Notes: generated by a model from the letters alone, not told the origin. Counted from the first letter of the stretch, positions 55,805-64,000 are shown. The stretch is 64,000 bases of DNA from Mesorhizobium sp. B2-1-1 (GCF_006442975.2 NZ_CP083955.1:124001-188000), one strand, 5' to 3'. A program made the numbers and translations.

Positions 55805-56617
55805 ATGTCCTACAAGTCCATAATCGCGAATCTCGCCGTCGATACGCCCCCTGCTGCGATTGTGAAAGTGGGTATCGAACTCGCAGAGCGTTTCGGCGCC
55901 CATCTCATTGGTCTGGCGGCGGCGGATGTTCCGCCCTTGGTCGCGACGGGTGAAGGCATGGTCTACGAAGGGGAGGTCATGCAGATTCAGCGGACTGAAA
56001 TCGAAAAGAGGCTTGCCGAACTGCGTGCCGAGTTCGAAAGCCTGGTCCCGGCTTCGATCACAAGCGAGTGGGGACAGGCCGTCTGCAGCCCGACCCGCTT
56101 CCTCAGCGTTTTCGCCCGCGCAGCCGATCTTGTCGTGACCGGTGCGTCGGGAGACGACGTGTTTCGCGCCGCCGATGTTGGCAGCCTGGCGCTCGGCATC
56201 GGCCGGCCAGTCCTGGTCATCGGAAACAACGTCGAACACCTCCGCGCTAATACGGTCCTGGTTGCCTGGAAGGATACCAGGGAGGCGCGACGGGCGGTGG
56301 CGGATGCCTTGCCTTTTCTGGCCAAGGCCAATGAGGTTGTCGTCGCCACGATCGCCGCCGCCAAAGGCGACGACAATGTTCGTGACAGTCTCGCCGATGT
56401 CGCTGTCTATCTTGAGCACCATGGCATCATGGCGCAGACGGAACTGATCACCGGTGAAGTCGATGGCGAGCAGTTGTTGACATTCGCACGCTCGATCAAT
56501 GCCGACATGATCGTCTCAGGCGCCTATGGCCATAGCCGCCTGCGCGAATGGGCGTTTGGTGGCGTCACCCGCACGCTGATCGAAGAGAGCAGCATCAACC
56601 GCTTCCTGTCATACTGA
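55805..56617 (+). CDS. Universal stress protein, tandem-domain
   Basis: 270 aa. Domain 1 begins SYKSIIANLAVDTPPAAIVKVG, read as MSYKSII... at the N-terminus. Domain 2 (from about 150) has TVLVAWKDTREARRAVADAL and the nucleotide-binding signature GAYGHSRLREWAFGG, ending INRFLSY. It is the best-preserved member of the USP set in this window and the likely template for the remnants at 28335 and 50488. Its TGA overlaps the ATG of a P-type ATPase (TGATG), so the two are probably translated together. Confidence 0.92.
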   Translation: MSYKSIIANLAVDTPPAAIVKVGIELAERFGAHLIGLAAADVPPLVATGEGMVYEGEVMQIQRTEIEKRLAELRAEFESLVPASITSEWGQAVCSPTRFLSVFARAADLVVTGASGDDVFRAADVGSLALGIGRPVLVIGNNVEHLRANTVLVAWKDTREARRAVADALPFLAKANEVVVATIAAAKGDDNVRDSLADVAVYLEHHGIMAQTELITGEVDGEQLLTFARSINADMIVSGAYGHSRLREWAFGGVTRTLIEESSINRFLSY

Positions 56618-59262
56618 TGGCGAATATCGTGTCTTCTGGCGTGGACCAACATTCCGTTGCGGCGGCCGCAAGTCCGTATTGGTCGATCACCAGCGAAGAT
56701 CTCGTGCGAGGTCTGGCAACTTCGCCCACATCGGGCCTGGCTGGGTCGGATGCCGCCTCGCGGCTCATCAAATACGGCGCGAATACGCCGGCCTCGAAGT
56801 CAGGCGCGTCGGCGCTTAGCGTGTTCGTTCGCCAGTTCCGTAGCCCGCTTGTCCTGATCCTGATCTTCGCGGCTAGCGTTTCGGCCTTCGTCGGTGCAGG
56901 TCAGGAGGCCGCAATCATCGGGGCGATCGTGCTGGCAAGTTGCGTTCTCAGCTTCACCCAGGAGTATGGGGCGTCGCGGGCGACAGAGGCACTTAAACAG
57001 CGTATCTCGCGCAAGGCTACCGTGCTGCGAGATGGCGTCGAATCCTCCGTTTCTGCCGAAGAAATCGTGCCGGGCGACCTCATCCGGCTATCGGCCGGAA
57101 ACCTCATACCTGCCGACTGCGTCATCCTCGAAGCGCGGGATTTCAATGTCAGCGAGGCGGTGCTGACTGGCGAAACCTTCCCCGTCCTGAAGGCGGCGGG
57201 GCGATCAGATCCTGATGCGTCCGTCGCCCAACGCAACAATGCGGTGTTTACCGGTACGTCCGTGCGCAGCGGCACGGCGACCGTGCTTGCGGCAGCGACC
57301 GGCCGGCGCACCGAATTCGCCTCCATCGCAGCGGCACTGGAGCGACAAATCCCGGAAACGGATTTTGCCCGCGGGATCAGATCGTTTGGCTATCTGATGA
57401 CCGAGATCATGCTGGCGATTGTCATCATCGTGTTTTTTGCCAATCTGATGCTGCATCGTCCGCTGATAGAATCGCTGTTGTTTTCCCTGGCACTCGCGGT
57501 CGGCCTCACACCTGAACTGCTCCCGGCCATTATCAGTGTAACACTTGCTCGTGGCGCCCGCGCCATGGCTGCCAATGGCGTCATCGTGCGCCGTCTCGAC
57601 GCCATCGAGAATCTGGGCAGCATGGACGTGCTTTGCACCGACAAGACCGGCACGCTGACGGAAGGCGTGATCCACCTTGACGGATGGCTTGATGTCGACG
57701 GCAACCCGTCAACCGACATCCTGCTTTGGGCACGTCTCAACGCAACCCTGCACACTGGACTGAAGAACCCGCTGGACGAAGCCATCGCCGGTGCGCCGGG
57801 CAAGGGTGCATCATTGGCCGCTTTCACCAAGGTCGACGAGATCCCTTATGATTTCATTCGCAAGCGCCTATCCGTTGTTGTGCGAACCAAGGATGGCGAA
57901 GATCTTCTGATCACGAAAGGCGCAGTACAGAACGTCCTCGAAACCTGCAGCTTCGTCGGCACAGCGAAAGGCCTGGAACCTCTCGAAGACACGCACCGCG
58001 CGGCGATCGACAAGATGTTTCGACGCTGGAGCGCGGAAGGATATCGCGTTCTGGGGCTAGCGACGCGTCGATTTGAAAGCCACGCTACCTATGGCAGGAA
58101 GGACGAGGTCGATCTCGCCTTCGCCGGCTTTCTGCTTTTCCTAGACCCGCCCAAGGAAGGCGTAAAGAGCACGCTTGCCGAACTCGCCCACCGGGGCATC
58201 GCCGTGAACGTCATTACGGGCGACAACCGCTACGTTGCAGCCCATCTTGCTCAAGCGGTCGGCTTGCGTAGCGATCGGATCATGACCGGGGAGGATCTGT
58301 CGAAGTTGACCAAGAGCGCGCTCTTTGCAGCCGTGCAGGACACTGACCTCTTCGTCGAGATCGATCCCAACCAGAAAGAACGCATTGTCCAGGCCTTGCG
58401 GAGCAGGGGCCATGTCGTTGGCTATCTGGGTGACGGCATCAATGATGCGCCCGCGCTCCATGAGGCCGATATTGGGGTCTCCGTCGACACCGCATGCGAT
58501 GTCGCGCGTGAGGCTGCCGATATCATCCTTCTCAAGCAGGATCTCGGAGTGCTGGTGCGGGGCGTCGACGACGGCCGCAAGACCTTCGCCAACACCATGA
58601 AATATATCTCCATCACCACCAGCGCCAATTTCGGCAACATGATAAGTATGGCGGTCGCCTCGCTATTCCTGCCTTTCCTGCCACTTCTGGCAAAGCAGAT
58701 CCTGCTCAACAATTTCCTTTCCGACGTGCCCTCACTCGCCATCGCAAGTGACAACGTTGACGCAGATCAGCTGCACAGGCCGCGCCACTGGGACATCCGT
58801 TTCGTGAGGCGATTCATGATCAGCTTTGGCCTGGTCAGTTCGCTGTTCGATTTCGCAACCTTCGCGTTCCTGCTGCTCTTCGCCCATGCCACAGAGGCTG
58901 CATTCCAGACAGCCTGGTTTGTCGAATCGTTGCTGACCGAGCTTGCAATCGTGCTCATCGTTCGTACGCACCGCGCTTTTTGGGCGAGCCGTCCGAGCCC
59001 CTTGCTCGCCTGGCTGACACTGGGCGTCGGGTTTGTCGCGATCATGATTCCGTATCTGCCGTTCGCAGACTGGTTCGGTTTCGTGCCCTTGCCGCTGCCT
59101 ATACTTGCCGGACTTGTCGCTATCACCGCGCTCTATCTATGGGCCTCAGAGGCGACAAAGCGCGGGTTCTTCGGCCAGGAGGAGCCGCAGTCGCACCCGA
59201 AGAGGCCGGGGCAACCTATTGGCAGAGCCACCAAGTCTCATTCTGCGTACCCGACATTATAG
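56617..59262 (+). CDS. mgtA: Magnesium-type P-type ATPase (MgtA-like)
   Basis: 881 aa from the ATG at 56617; an earlier in-frame start at 56548 lies inside the USP gene. It has a P3B-type layout, with the M4 motif GLTPELLPAI, the TGE loop VLTGETFPV, phosphorylation site DKTGTLTEG and hinge GDGINDAPALHEADIGVSVD. The C-terminal membrane domain includes LLAKQILLNNFLSDVPSLAIA, characteristic of MgtA/MgtB. It would import magnesium. Coupling to a USP gene behind a FixK-type box suggests ion control when respiration falls. Confidence 0.92.
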   Translation: MANIVSSGVDQHSVAAAASPYWSITSEDLVRGLATSPTSGLAGSDAASRLIKYGANTPASKSGASALSVFVRQFRSPLVLILIFAASVSAFVGAGQEAAIIGAIVLASCVLSFTQEYGASRATEALKQRISRKATVLRDGVESSVSAEEIVPGDLIRLSAGNLIPADCVILEARDFNVSEAVLTGETFPVLKAAGRSDPDASVAQRNNAVFTGTSVRSGTATVLAAATGRRTEFASIAAALERQIPETDFARGIRSFGYLMTEIMLAIVIIVFFANLMLHRPLIESLLFSLALAVGLTPELLPAIISVTLARGARAMAANGVIVRRLDAIENLGSMDVLCTDKTGTLTEGVIHLDGWLDVDGNPSTDILLWARLNATLHTGLKNPLDEAIAGAPGKGASLAAFTKVDEIPYDFIRKRLSVVVRTKDGEDLLITKGAVQNVLETCSFVGTAKGLEPLEDTHRAAIDKMFRRWSAEGYRVLGLATRRFESHATYGRKDEVDLAFAGFLLFLDPPKEGVKSTLAELAHRGIAVNVITGDNRYVAAHLAQAVGLRSDRIMTGEDLSKLTKSALFAAVQDTDLFVEIDPNQKERIVQALRSRGHVVGYLGDGINDAPALHEADIGVSVDTACDVAREAADIILLKQDLGVLVRGVDDGRKTFANTMKYISITTSANFGNMISMAVASLFLPFLPLLAKQILLNNFLSDVPSLAIASDNVDADQLHRPRHWDIRFVRRFMISFGLVSSLFDFATFAFLLLFAHATEAAFQTAWFVESLLTELAIVLIVRTHRAFWASRPSPLLAWLTLGVGFVAIMIPYLPFADWFGFVPLPLPILAGLVAITALYLWASEATKRGFFGQEEPQSHPKRPGQPIGRATKSHSAYPTL

Positions 59263-59288
59263 GCTGGGTGGAGAGGCTTGAAACCATC

Positions 59289-59738
59289 GTGAAAAGAGCG
59301 CCGGCATTTTGCCTTATCGCAGATTGGACAAGGGGCTGCAGGTGCTGCTCGTTCATCCAGGCGGCCCATTCTGGCAAAAGCGAGATCTTGGGGCCTGGTC
59401 GATTGCAAGGGCGAGTATAATCCTAGCGGGGACGGCGCGGCGCGAGTTCACCGAAGAGACAGGCTGGGAGCTCAAGGGCCCACTGCTGAATTTGGGTGAG
59501 TAGCGCCAGCGAGAAGGCAAACCCAGCGCTCGAGGGTGATTTCGACACCGCGATGATGCGCAGCAATCTGTCTGCTATGGAGTGGCCACCACGCAGTGGC
59601 CGGGGACAATTGTTTGTCGACGTCGACCGCGGTGAATGGCTGGATCTAGCCTTGGCCCGGGACAAGTTGGTAGTCGGCCAACGGCGTTTTCTCGACCGCC
59701 TTGTCGCTTCAGCTCAGAGCCCAAGCCCTCCCGTTTAG
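59289..59738 (+). pseudogene. NUDIX hydrolase, multiple frameshifts
   Basis: Pieces in changing frames spell one NUDIX protein: ILPYRRLDKGLQVLLVHPGG, FWQKRDLGAWSIA, ARREFTEETGWELKGPLLNLGE (the NUDIX box REFTEETGWE), then FDTAMMRSNLSAMEWPPRSG and FLDRLVAS. Frame changes occur near 59295, 59412, 59440 and 59503-59520. The order and spacing match a bacterial NUDIX protein of about 150 residues. It follows mgtA by 26 bases. Confidence 0.75.
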
Positions 59739-59766
59739 CCTCAGGGATTAGCAACGACGCCTGCTG

Positions 59767-59780
59767 TTGATCGAGATCAA
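59767..59780 (+). promoter_or_regulatory. FixK/FNR-type box upstream of DUF6455 gene
   Basis: TTGATCGAGATCAA matches TTGAT-N4-ATCAA exactly, 52 bases before the start at 59833. Confidence 0.85.
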
Positions 59781-59832
59781 TGATTGCGGCCGCCGACATG
59801 ACAATGATGGTCGCTAGGCAGGAGTGATCAGC

Positions 59833-60102
59833 ATGACATTTCTCGATTATCTGGTTTCAGTCGACGCCAGGACCGCCCTGATGGGCCGCATGATGCAGAA
59901 GCTTGGCGTCGACAAACAATTGAAATCGGTGCCGGATCATGCCGCCGTCACCAACCGGGCAGTGGACCGATGCCGCTCGTGTGGGCATCAGGACGAATGC
60001 TCGACCTGGCTCGACGAACACCAGCAAGCCGATAATCCGCCAGACTATTGCCGCAACCGTGATCTTATCGCACGGCTGCAACACGCCGCCGGTCAACGTT
60101 AG
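59833..60102 (+). CDS. DUF6455-family small cysteine-containing protein
   Basis: 89 aa from the ATG at 59833, preceded by GGAG at 59821-59824; a GTG at 59824 is in frame but sits on the ribosome site. The cysteine pattern C-x2-C-x4-C (CRSCGHQDEC) followed by W and a later YC (PPDYC) is that of DUF6455 proteins and may bind a metal or cluster. Function unknown. A perfect FixK-type box precedes it. Confidence 0.78.
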   Translation: MTFLDYLVSVDARTALMGRMMQKLGVDKQLKSVPDHAAVTNRAVDRCRSCGHQDECSTWLDEHQQADNPPDYCRNRDLIARLQHAAGQR

Positions 60103-60391
60103 AACCGTCGACGCCTCGAGCTGGATGGAGGGTCACTCAACCTCTGGAAAGACCGTACGTCTTGGAGGTCCAGCGCAACCGGATGCGTAGGCTCCGGACT
60201 CCATGGATCGCCCTGGCGGGCTTGATAGCACGGACCTCTTCAGCTGGTGGCCACATCTTCAGGCGAGCATCCAAACCCGTTTGGCATGGTAATCGGCTGG
60301 TGATGTTCTCATTCTCGACAATTCGCTGTCGAGCGAGATTGATCGTGGACCCGCGGCTTGCAGTGGCAAGTTCGTCGGGATCGTCCCGCCG

Positions 60392-61090
60392 CTACGAAAC
60401 AAGCACCACGGACAACGGATCGGCGCAGAAGAGACCATCCCTGACAGCCTTTACGCCGGCAACGTTTTCGGCTGCCACAAAGGCTGCCTGGCGCTCACGT
60501 TCGTCGAAGATGACACCGCTCAATATCACCACGCCCTTGTTCACCATCACGTGGATCAGGTCTTTGCCGGTCCATTTGTGCTTTGCAAGCTCGCCAGCGA
60601 CGTTGTGGCGAATCTGCTCGTCATCGATGACCGAACGGCCTGCATCCGGAAGGACGCTGAGCAATGCCCGCAGCAGATCAGAACGGGTGATGATGCCGAC
60701 GACTTTCCCGGCATCGATGACCGGAATGCGTTTGACGTGATGTTGCGTCATGAGTTCGACGACCTCGGCGAGCGACGCGGCGGGAGACGCCGTGACGACA
60801 TCGCTGGACATCACCTCCTCGATCCGTCGACCATTGGCGTGGACATATTCGTCGGCGGCCTTTCCAGGACTGACGAGAAACTCTAGCCAGCGCGAGCGCT
60901 TTTGCTCGGTGTCCAGTTCTCCTCGTCGCAGGAAATCGCCCTCGCTGACAATCCCCACCAGCGTGCCGTCGCCGCGAACAACAGGCAGGCCGCTGATCTT
61001 ATTGGACAGCATCAGCCCGGCCACCTCGGCGATCGAGGCGGACGGGTCCGTGCAGATGACTGGCTTGCTCATGATGGCTTCGGCTTGCAT
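60392..61090 (-). CDS. CBS-domain protein with C-terminal BON domain
   Basis: 232 aa from the ATG at 61090, which has GGGGAG just upstream. Two CBS motifs (about 3-60, AEAIMSKPVICTDPSASIAE; about 90-150, VMSSDVVTASPAASLAEVVE and GKVVGIITRSDLLRAL) form a nucleotide-binding Bateman module. A BON domain (about 165-230) follows. Such CBS-BON proteins are stress-linked sensors of adenylate charge. A near-match FixK box is 59 bases upstream. Confidence 0.9.
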   Translation of the reverse strand: MQAEAIMSKPVICTDPSASIAEVAGLMLSNKISGLPVVRGDGTLVGIVSEGDFLRRGELDTEQKRSRWLEFLVSPGKAADEYVHANGRRIEEVMSSDVVTASPAASLAEVVELMTQHHVKRIPVIDAGKVVGIITRSDLLRALLSVLPDAGRSVIDDEQIRHNVAGELAKHKWTGKDLIHVMVNKGVVILSGVIFDERERQAAFVAAENVAGVKAVRDGLFCADPLSVVLVS

Positions 61091-61149
61091 GCTCGCTCCC
61101 CGGAGATATTTCATTCCCGGCTTCTTAGATGCCGCATGAGCGAAGGGCC

Positions 61150-61163
61150 TTGATTTGAATCAT
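61150..61163 (-). promoter_or_regulatory. FixK-like box upstream of CBS/BON gene
   Basis: TTGATTTGAATCAT has a perfect left half and one mismatch in the last base. It lies 59 bases before the CBS/BON start, the usual distance. Confidence 0.55.
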
Positions 61164-61220
61164 TTTGCCCTCGAGACAAATGACCCAAGCTGGGGCTGCA
61201 AATAACCAGGCGCGTGCCCG

Positions 61221-61688
61221 TCAACCAGCGATCGCGGTCTTAGCGACGTTCACGCCAAGTTCGTAGACAAGCAGTCCACCATAATAGGCCGTCGCCGTGA
61301 CCAGAATTGCTCCGCCAATTTCGACCAGAGGAATAGCAATGGTCAGTAGCCGCAGTTCACGATTCCGCACCCAAAGGCCGAGCCTCACTAGGCCCCAGAT
61401 CAGAAACGCGAACGCTGTGATACCTCCCAGGCTCTCGTGGATCTCCGCTATGTCACTGCTGAAGCCGGCGGCTTCAGCATGATCGAGTGCCATTCCCCCA
61501 TAGAACCAGGTTCCAATCGCGAACGCCCCGGCTGCGAGAGCGATAAAGGTCGATACCGTCCCCACGCCAGAACGCTTGGTCACCGCGTTGCCGCGAGCGA
61601 GCACCACAAGGTCGATCGCCGCCAAAGTGTAGATGAGGACAATGGGAAAATGCACGAGCATGGGATGGATATGCTGGACTGGGATCAT
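61221..61688 (-). CDS. DUF2231 domain-containing membrane protein
   Basis: 155 aa from the ATG at 61688. It has four membrane helices, beginning IHPMLVHFPIVLIYTLAAIDL, the DUF2231 signature with the histidines of HPMLVHFP. The function is unknown; relatives often sit beside cytochromes or electron-transfer genes. The gene ends 58 bases before the FixK-like site of the CBS gene, so the two are separate units. Confidence 0.88.
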   Translation of the reverse strand: MIPVQHIHPMLVHFPIVLIYTLAAIDLVVLARGNAVTKRSGVGTVSTFIALAAGAFAIGTWFYGGMALDHAEAAGFSSDIAEIHESLGGITAFAFLIWGLVRLGLWVRNRELRLLTIAIPLVEIGGAILVTATAYYGGLLVYELGVNVAKTAIAG

Positions 61689-61805
61689 GACAAGGAAAAT
61701 CTCCGGAGTGGCCAAGGGATGGCGCAGATAGAGGGGGTAAGTTTGGCGATAGCGCAATTGATCAGCGGACGCCCAGCTCAAGGGCTGGGCATAAGCTTTT
61801 CGGTA

Positions 61806-62084
61806 TCAGTCGTCGTCCCCCTGGCCGTCCTCGTCAGTGCTGCTGAAAACGGCCTTACTGGAAGTGTGACTGTCGTCGCATTCGTGGTCATCGCCAACGC
61901 CCTTGATCGCCTTGGGACCGGTGGCATCCTGCATGGGGATGGCCTCCAGATCGATTGGGCCGGCAGGGGCAATTGAGGATGAGGATGACGCTGCGCATGA
62001 ACCTTCTTCAGATTCAGCGGCTGCCGGCAGGGCAAAGGTCGAGAAGCATCCGAGTGCTGCGAGTAAGAACAGGGAATTGCGCAT
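61806..62084 (-). CDS. Small exported acidic protein
   Basis: 92 aa with a clear signal peptide (NSLFLLAALGCFSTFALPAAA) and a low-complexity acidic mature part (SSSSSIAPAG, DDHECDDSHTSS, STDEDGQGDDD). It is divergent from a PepSY/two-component operon whose own PepSY protein is also acidic. I do not recognise a family. An accessory to the sensor system or a metal-binding tail are possibilities, both speculative. Confidence 0.55.
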   Translation of the reverse strand: MRNSLFLLAALGCFSTFALPAAAESEEGSCAASSSSSIAPAGPIDLEAIPMQDATGPKAIKGVGDDHECDDSHTSSKAVFSSTDEDGQGDDD

Positions 62085-62215
62085 GGTTTCGACATCCTTT
62101 TCTCTGCGCGGCCATGATTGGCCGCGAGGATGCCGTGATAGCGAGCCTTTGCTTGCCGGCAGCTGTGGATGGTTGACAGCAAATTGAAAGCTTCGACGTG
62201 CGACATGCCTCCCTC

Positions 62216-62542
62216 ATGATGGTCAAACTAAAGAGCCTCGCAATCCTGGGCCTGGCCGGGCTTGTCCTGGCCCAGCCACTTGCCGCGCGGGCTGACGAGG
62301 ACGACGATGGCGATCATGACAGGGCGCGGGATCTCTACGAACACGGTGAGATAAAAGGCCTTTCCAATATCCTCGATATTGTTCGCGCGCAGGCTCCAGG
62401 CGACATCGTCGCGGTTGACCTCCTCCGCAAGGCCAACAAATGGGTCTATCGATTCCAGGTCGTCGGCGCCGATGGCCGGCGAAAGACTGTCGATGTTGAC
62501 GCCGGTGCCGGTGTCATCATGCGCGAAAGGGAGGGGGACTGA
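62216..62542 (+). CDS. PepSY domain-containing exported protein
   Basis: 108 aa from the ATG at 62216 (62219 also possible). Signal peptide (LKSLAILGLAGLVLAQPLAARA) followed by an acidic stretch and a PepSY domain (IKGLSNILDIVRAQAPGDIVAVDL, then WVYRFQVVGADGRRKTVDVDA). Its stop overlaps the response-regulator start by one base. Small periplasmic PepSY proteins encoded with a sensor kinase can modulate that kinase. Confidence 0.85.
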   Translation: MMVKLKSLAILGLAGLVLAQPLAARADEDDDGDHDRARDLYEHGEIKGLSNILDIVRAQAPGDIVAVDLLRKANKWVYRFQVVGADGRRKTVDVDAGAGVIMREREGD

Positions 62543-63207
62543 TGAAGATCCTCCTTGCCGAGGACGAGCCCCGTATCGCCGCCGATATCGCTACAGCCCT
62601 TAAGGCATCCGGTCTGGCGGTTGATATCGTTCGCGATGGAGAGGCTGCCTGGTTCGCAGGCGATGTGGAGAACTACGATGCTGCGATCCTGGACCTCGGG
62701 TTGCCGAAGCTCGATGGTCTCACTGTCTTGAAGCGCTGGCGGGCCAATGAGCGCAGGTTTCCGGTTCTCATCCTGACGGCAAGAGGTACGTGGACCGAAC
62801 GCGTGGACGGTATCAATTCCGGTGCTGACGACTATCTTCCCAAACCCTTTGAGATGGAAGAACTGCTCGCCCGATTGCGGGCGATCCTGCGTCGTTCGGC
62901 CGGGCAGGCCGCACCCGTTCTGAGGTCCGGGCCGTTGCTTCTGGATACGCGCCAGATGCGTATTTCGCTCCGTGGCGTCCCCATTTCTCTTTCGCCGCTG
63001 GAATACCGGCTCCTGGCGTTTCTGATGCATCATGCTGGTCGGGTGGTGGCGCCCACCGAACTTGCTGAGCATCTCTACGATTCAGGGAACGACCGCGATC
63101 CGAACACGATCGAGGTGATCGTCGCGCGCTTGCGTCGCAAGCTCGGGAGTGGCGCCATCGAAACGCGGCGCGGCTTCGGGTATCTGATGCCCGATGATCC
63201 CGCCTGA
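62542..63207 (+). CDS. OmpR-family two-component response regulator
   Basis: 221 aa. The receiver has the acidic pair E7/D8, phospho-acceptor D51 in AILDLGLPKLDG and the lysine of DYLPKPFEMEELLAR. The winged helix (about 125-220) has ISLSPLEYRLLAFLMHHAGR and IEVIVARLRRKLG. It resembles PhoP/QseB/PmrA-type regulators. It is in the same overlapping operon as the PepSY protein upstream and the histidine kinase downstream. Confidence 0.93.
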   Translation: MKILLAEDEPRIAADIATALKASGLAVDIVRDGEAAWFAGDVENYDAAILDLGLPKLDGLTVLKRWRANERRFPVLILTARGTWTERVDGINSGADDYLPKPFEMEELLARLRAILRRSAGQAAPVLRSGPLLLDTRQMRISLRGVPISLSPLEYRLLAFLMHHAGRVVAPTELAEHLYDSGNDRDPNTIEVIVARLRRKLGSGAIETRRGFGYLMPDDPA

Positions 63208-64000
63208 TGGGCGGCTCGATCCGCTTCAGGCTGTGGCTGGCGGCAACGATCTCGATTCTTGTCGCGCTCGCCATAGCCGGCGCCGGCTTGCGCTATCTGT
63301 TTGAACTTCACGTCGAGCGGCGCGTTGTGGGCGAGCTGACGGTCGATCTCAATGAGTTGATCGGCGCAACGACCTTCACAAGCAACGGCCAACTGGTGTT
63401 AGCCCCGGTGCTCACCGACCCGCGCTTCGCCAATCCGCTGTCCGGTTATTACTGGCAGGTCGAAGACATCGCTACCGGCGGTCTCCAGCGCTCACGATCT
63501 TTGTGGGACGCCAAGCTGGTCCTGCCTGCCCGCAGCGCAACGGGTGAGATGCGAACGGTCGAGGAGTTCACGGGACCTGGCGGAGAACTCAGCATTGCGG
63601 TCGAGCGTACAATCATCGACGCCGGAGGTCGGTCCTTTCGCGCAGTCGTGGCGGAGGATCATCGAACCATCGAGGCGTCTGTAAGCGAGTATGTTCGCGA
63701 TCTTGCTCCGGCTCTCTTGATGCTCGCCGCAGTTCTCATGGCCGCGTTTTTCATCCAGATCACGATCGGTCTCGCACCTCTGGAGACCTTGCGGGCCGCC
63801 GTCGGAAGCGTGATTGCGCAGCGAACGACACGGCTCGATGTGGTGGCACCGAGCGAAGTGCAGCCGCTCGCTGACGAAATCAATCGTCTTCTCAATGCCC
63901 AGGAGAAGGCTCTTGCTCGGGCCCGTTCGCGCGCCACCGATCTGGCGCACGGCCTCAAGACGCCGCTCCAGGTCCTGTCGGCTGACATCCGTGCCTTGCG
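63207..64000 (+). CDS. Sensor histidine kinase (partial, runs off window)
   Basis: 264 codons are visible from the ATG at 63207, which overlaps the response-regulator stop. TM1 is at about 9-30, a periplasmic domain at about 31-165, TM2 at about 166-189, then a HAMP region and the start of the HisKA domain with H248 in DLAHGLKTPLQVL. The catalytic domain lies beyond the window. It pairs with the OmpR-type regulator. Confidence 0.9.
   Translation, partial: MGGSIRFRLWLAATISILVALAIAGAGLRYLFELHVERRVVGELTVDLNELIGATTFTSNGQLVLAPVLTDPRFANPLSGYYWQVEDIATGGLQRSRSLWDAKLVLPARSATGEMRTVEEFTGPGGELSIAVERTIIDAGGRSFRAVVAEDHRTIEASVSEYVRDLAPALLMLAAVLMAAFFIQITIGLAPLETLRAAVGSVIAQRTTRLDVVAPSEVQPLADEINRLLNAQEKALARARSRATDLAHGLKTPLQVLSADIRAL

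Overview
The window is high-GC DNA from an alphaproteobacterium, most likely a rhizobium of the Mesorhizobium/Rhizobiaceae type. Pointers are the complete trb conjugation operon of the Agrobacterium/rhizobial kind, a heme-sensor FixL with FixJ and a FixK-type regulator, a 5-aminolevulinate synthase, and several families common in rhizobia (DUF6455, DUF2231, DUF302, tandem-domain universal stress proteins). No tRNA, rRNA or CRISPR array was seen. This identification is inferred from gene content, not from a search.

Layout. 1-2.4 kb: a LuxR-type regulator, an acyl-homoserine-lactone synthase and an orphan winged-helix response regulator. 2.4-4.5 kb (minus strand): a polar amino-acid ABC transporter (ATPase and two permeases) without a binding protein. 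4.96-14.57 kb: trbB-C-D-E-J-K-L-F-G-I and a DUF2274 gene, tightly packed; trbE carries a one-base frameshift. 14.6-15.8 kb: debris, including a broken conserved gene and an IS5-type transposase remnant.

16-61 kb: a large low-oxygen/stress island. It contains universal stress proteins (three intact, three remnants), a beta-CASP metallo-hydrolase, phosphoketolase and acetate kinase, a FixK-type regulator, a P-type ATPase, the arginine deiminase pathway (arcD-A-B-C order), cytochrome b561/PepSY, a cupredoxin, a broken zinc alcohol dehydrogenase, a flavodoxin-fold oxidoreductase, a DUF302/heavy-metal ATPase/thioredoxin/DUF4010 operon, an NDP-forming acyl-CoA synthetase fused to GNAT, an APH/AAA protein, c-type cytochromes, a DUF2267/phosphoribosyltransferase/PNPOx operon, hemA, a phasin, fixJ-fixL, a second P-type ATPase, a DUF6455 gene and a CBS/BON protein. 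61-64 kb: DUF2231, a small acidic exported protein and a PepSY/response regulator/histidine kinase operon that runs off the window.

The unifying signal is a set of about 17 FNR/FixK-type boxes (TTGAT-N4-ATCAA or the looser TTG(A/C)-N6-(T/G)CAA). Most lie 50-80 bases before the start codons of these transcription units. With FixL, FixJ and a FixK-type regulator encoded inside the same island, the simplest reading is a self-contained oxygen-controlled regulon. It would supply ATP by substrate-level phosphorylation (carbamate kinase, acetate kinase, possibly the ADP-forming synthetase), heme (hemA), electron-transfer proteins and ion homeostasis when oxygen is low.

A second theme is damage. At least eight genes read through only if one base is added back, very often in a GG or CC doublet. 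That is either real decay or a systematic base-calling defect, and should be settled before any of these genes is called dead.
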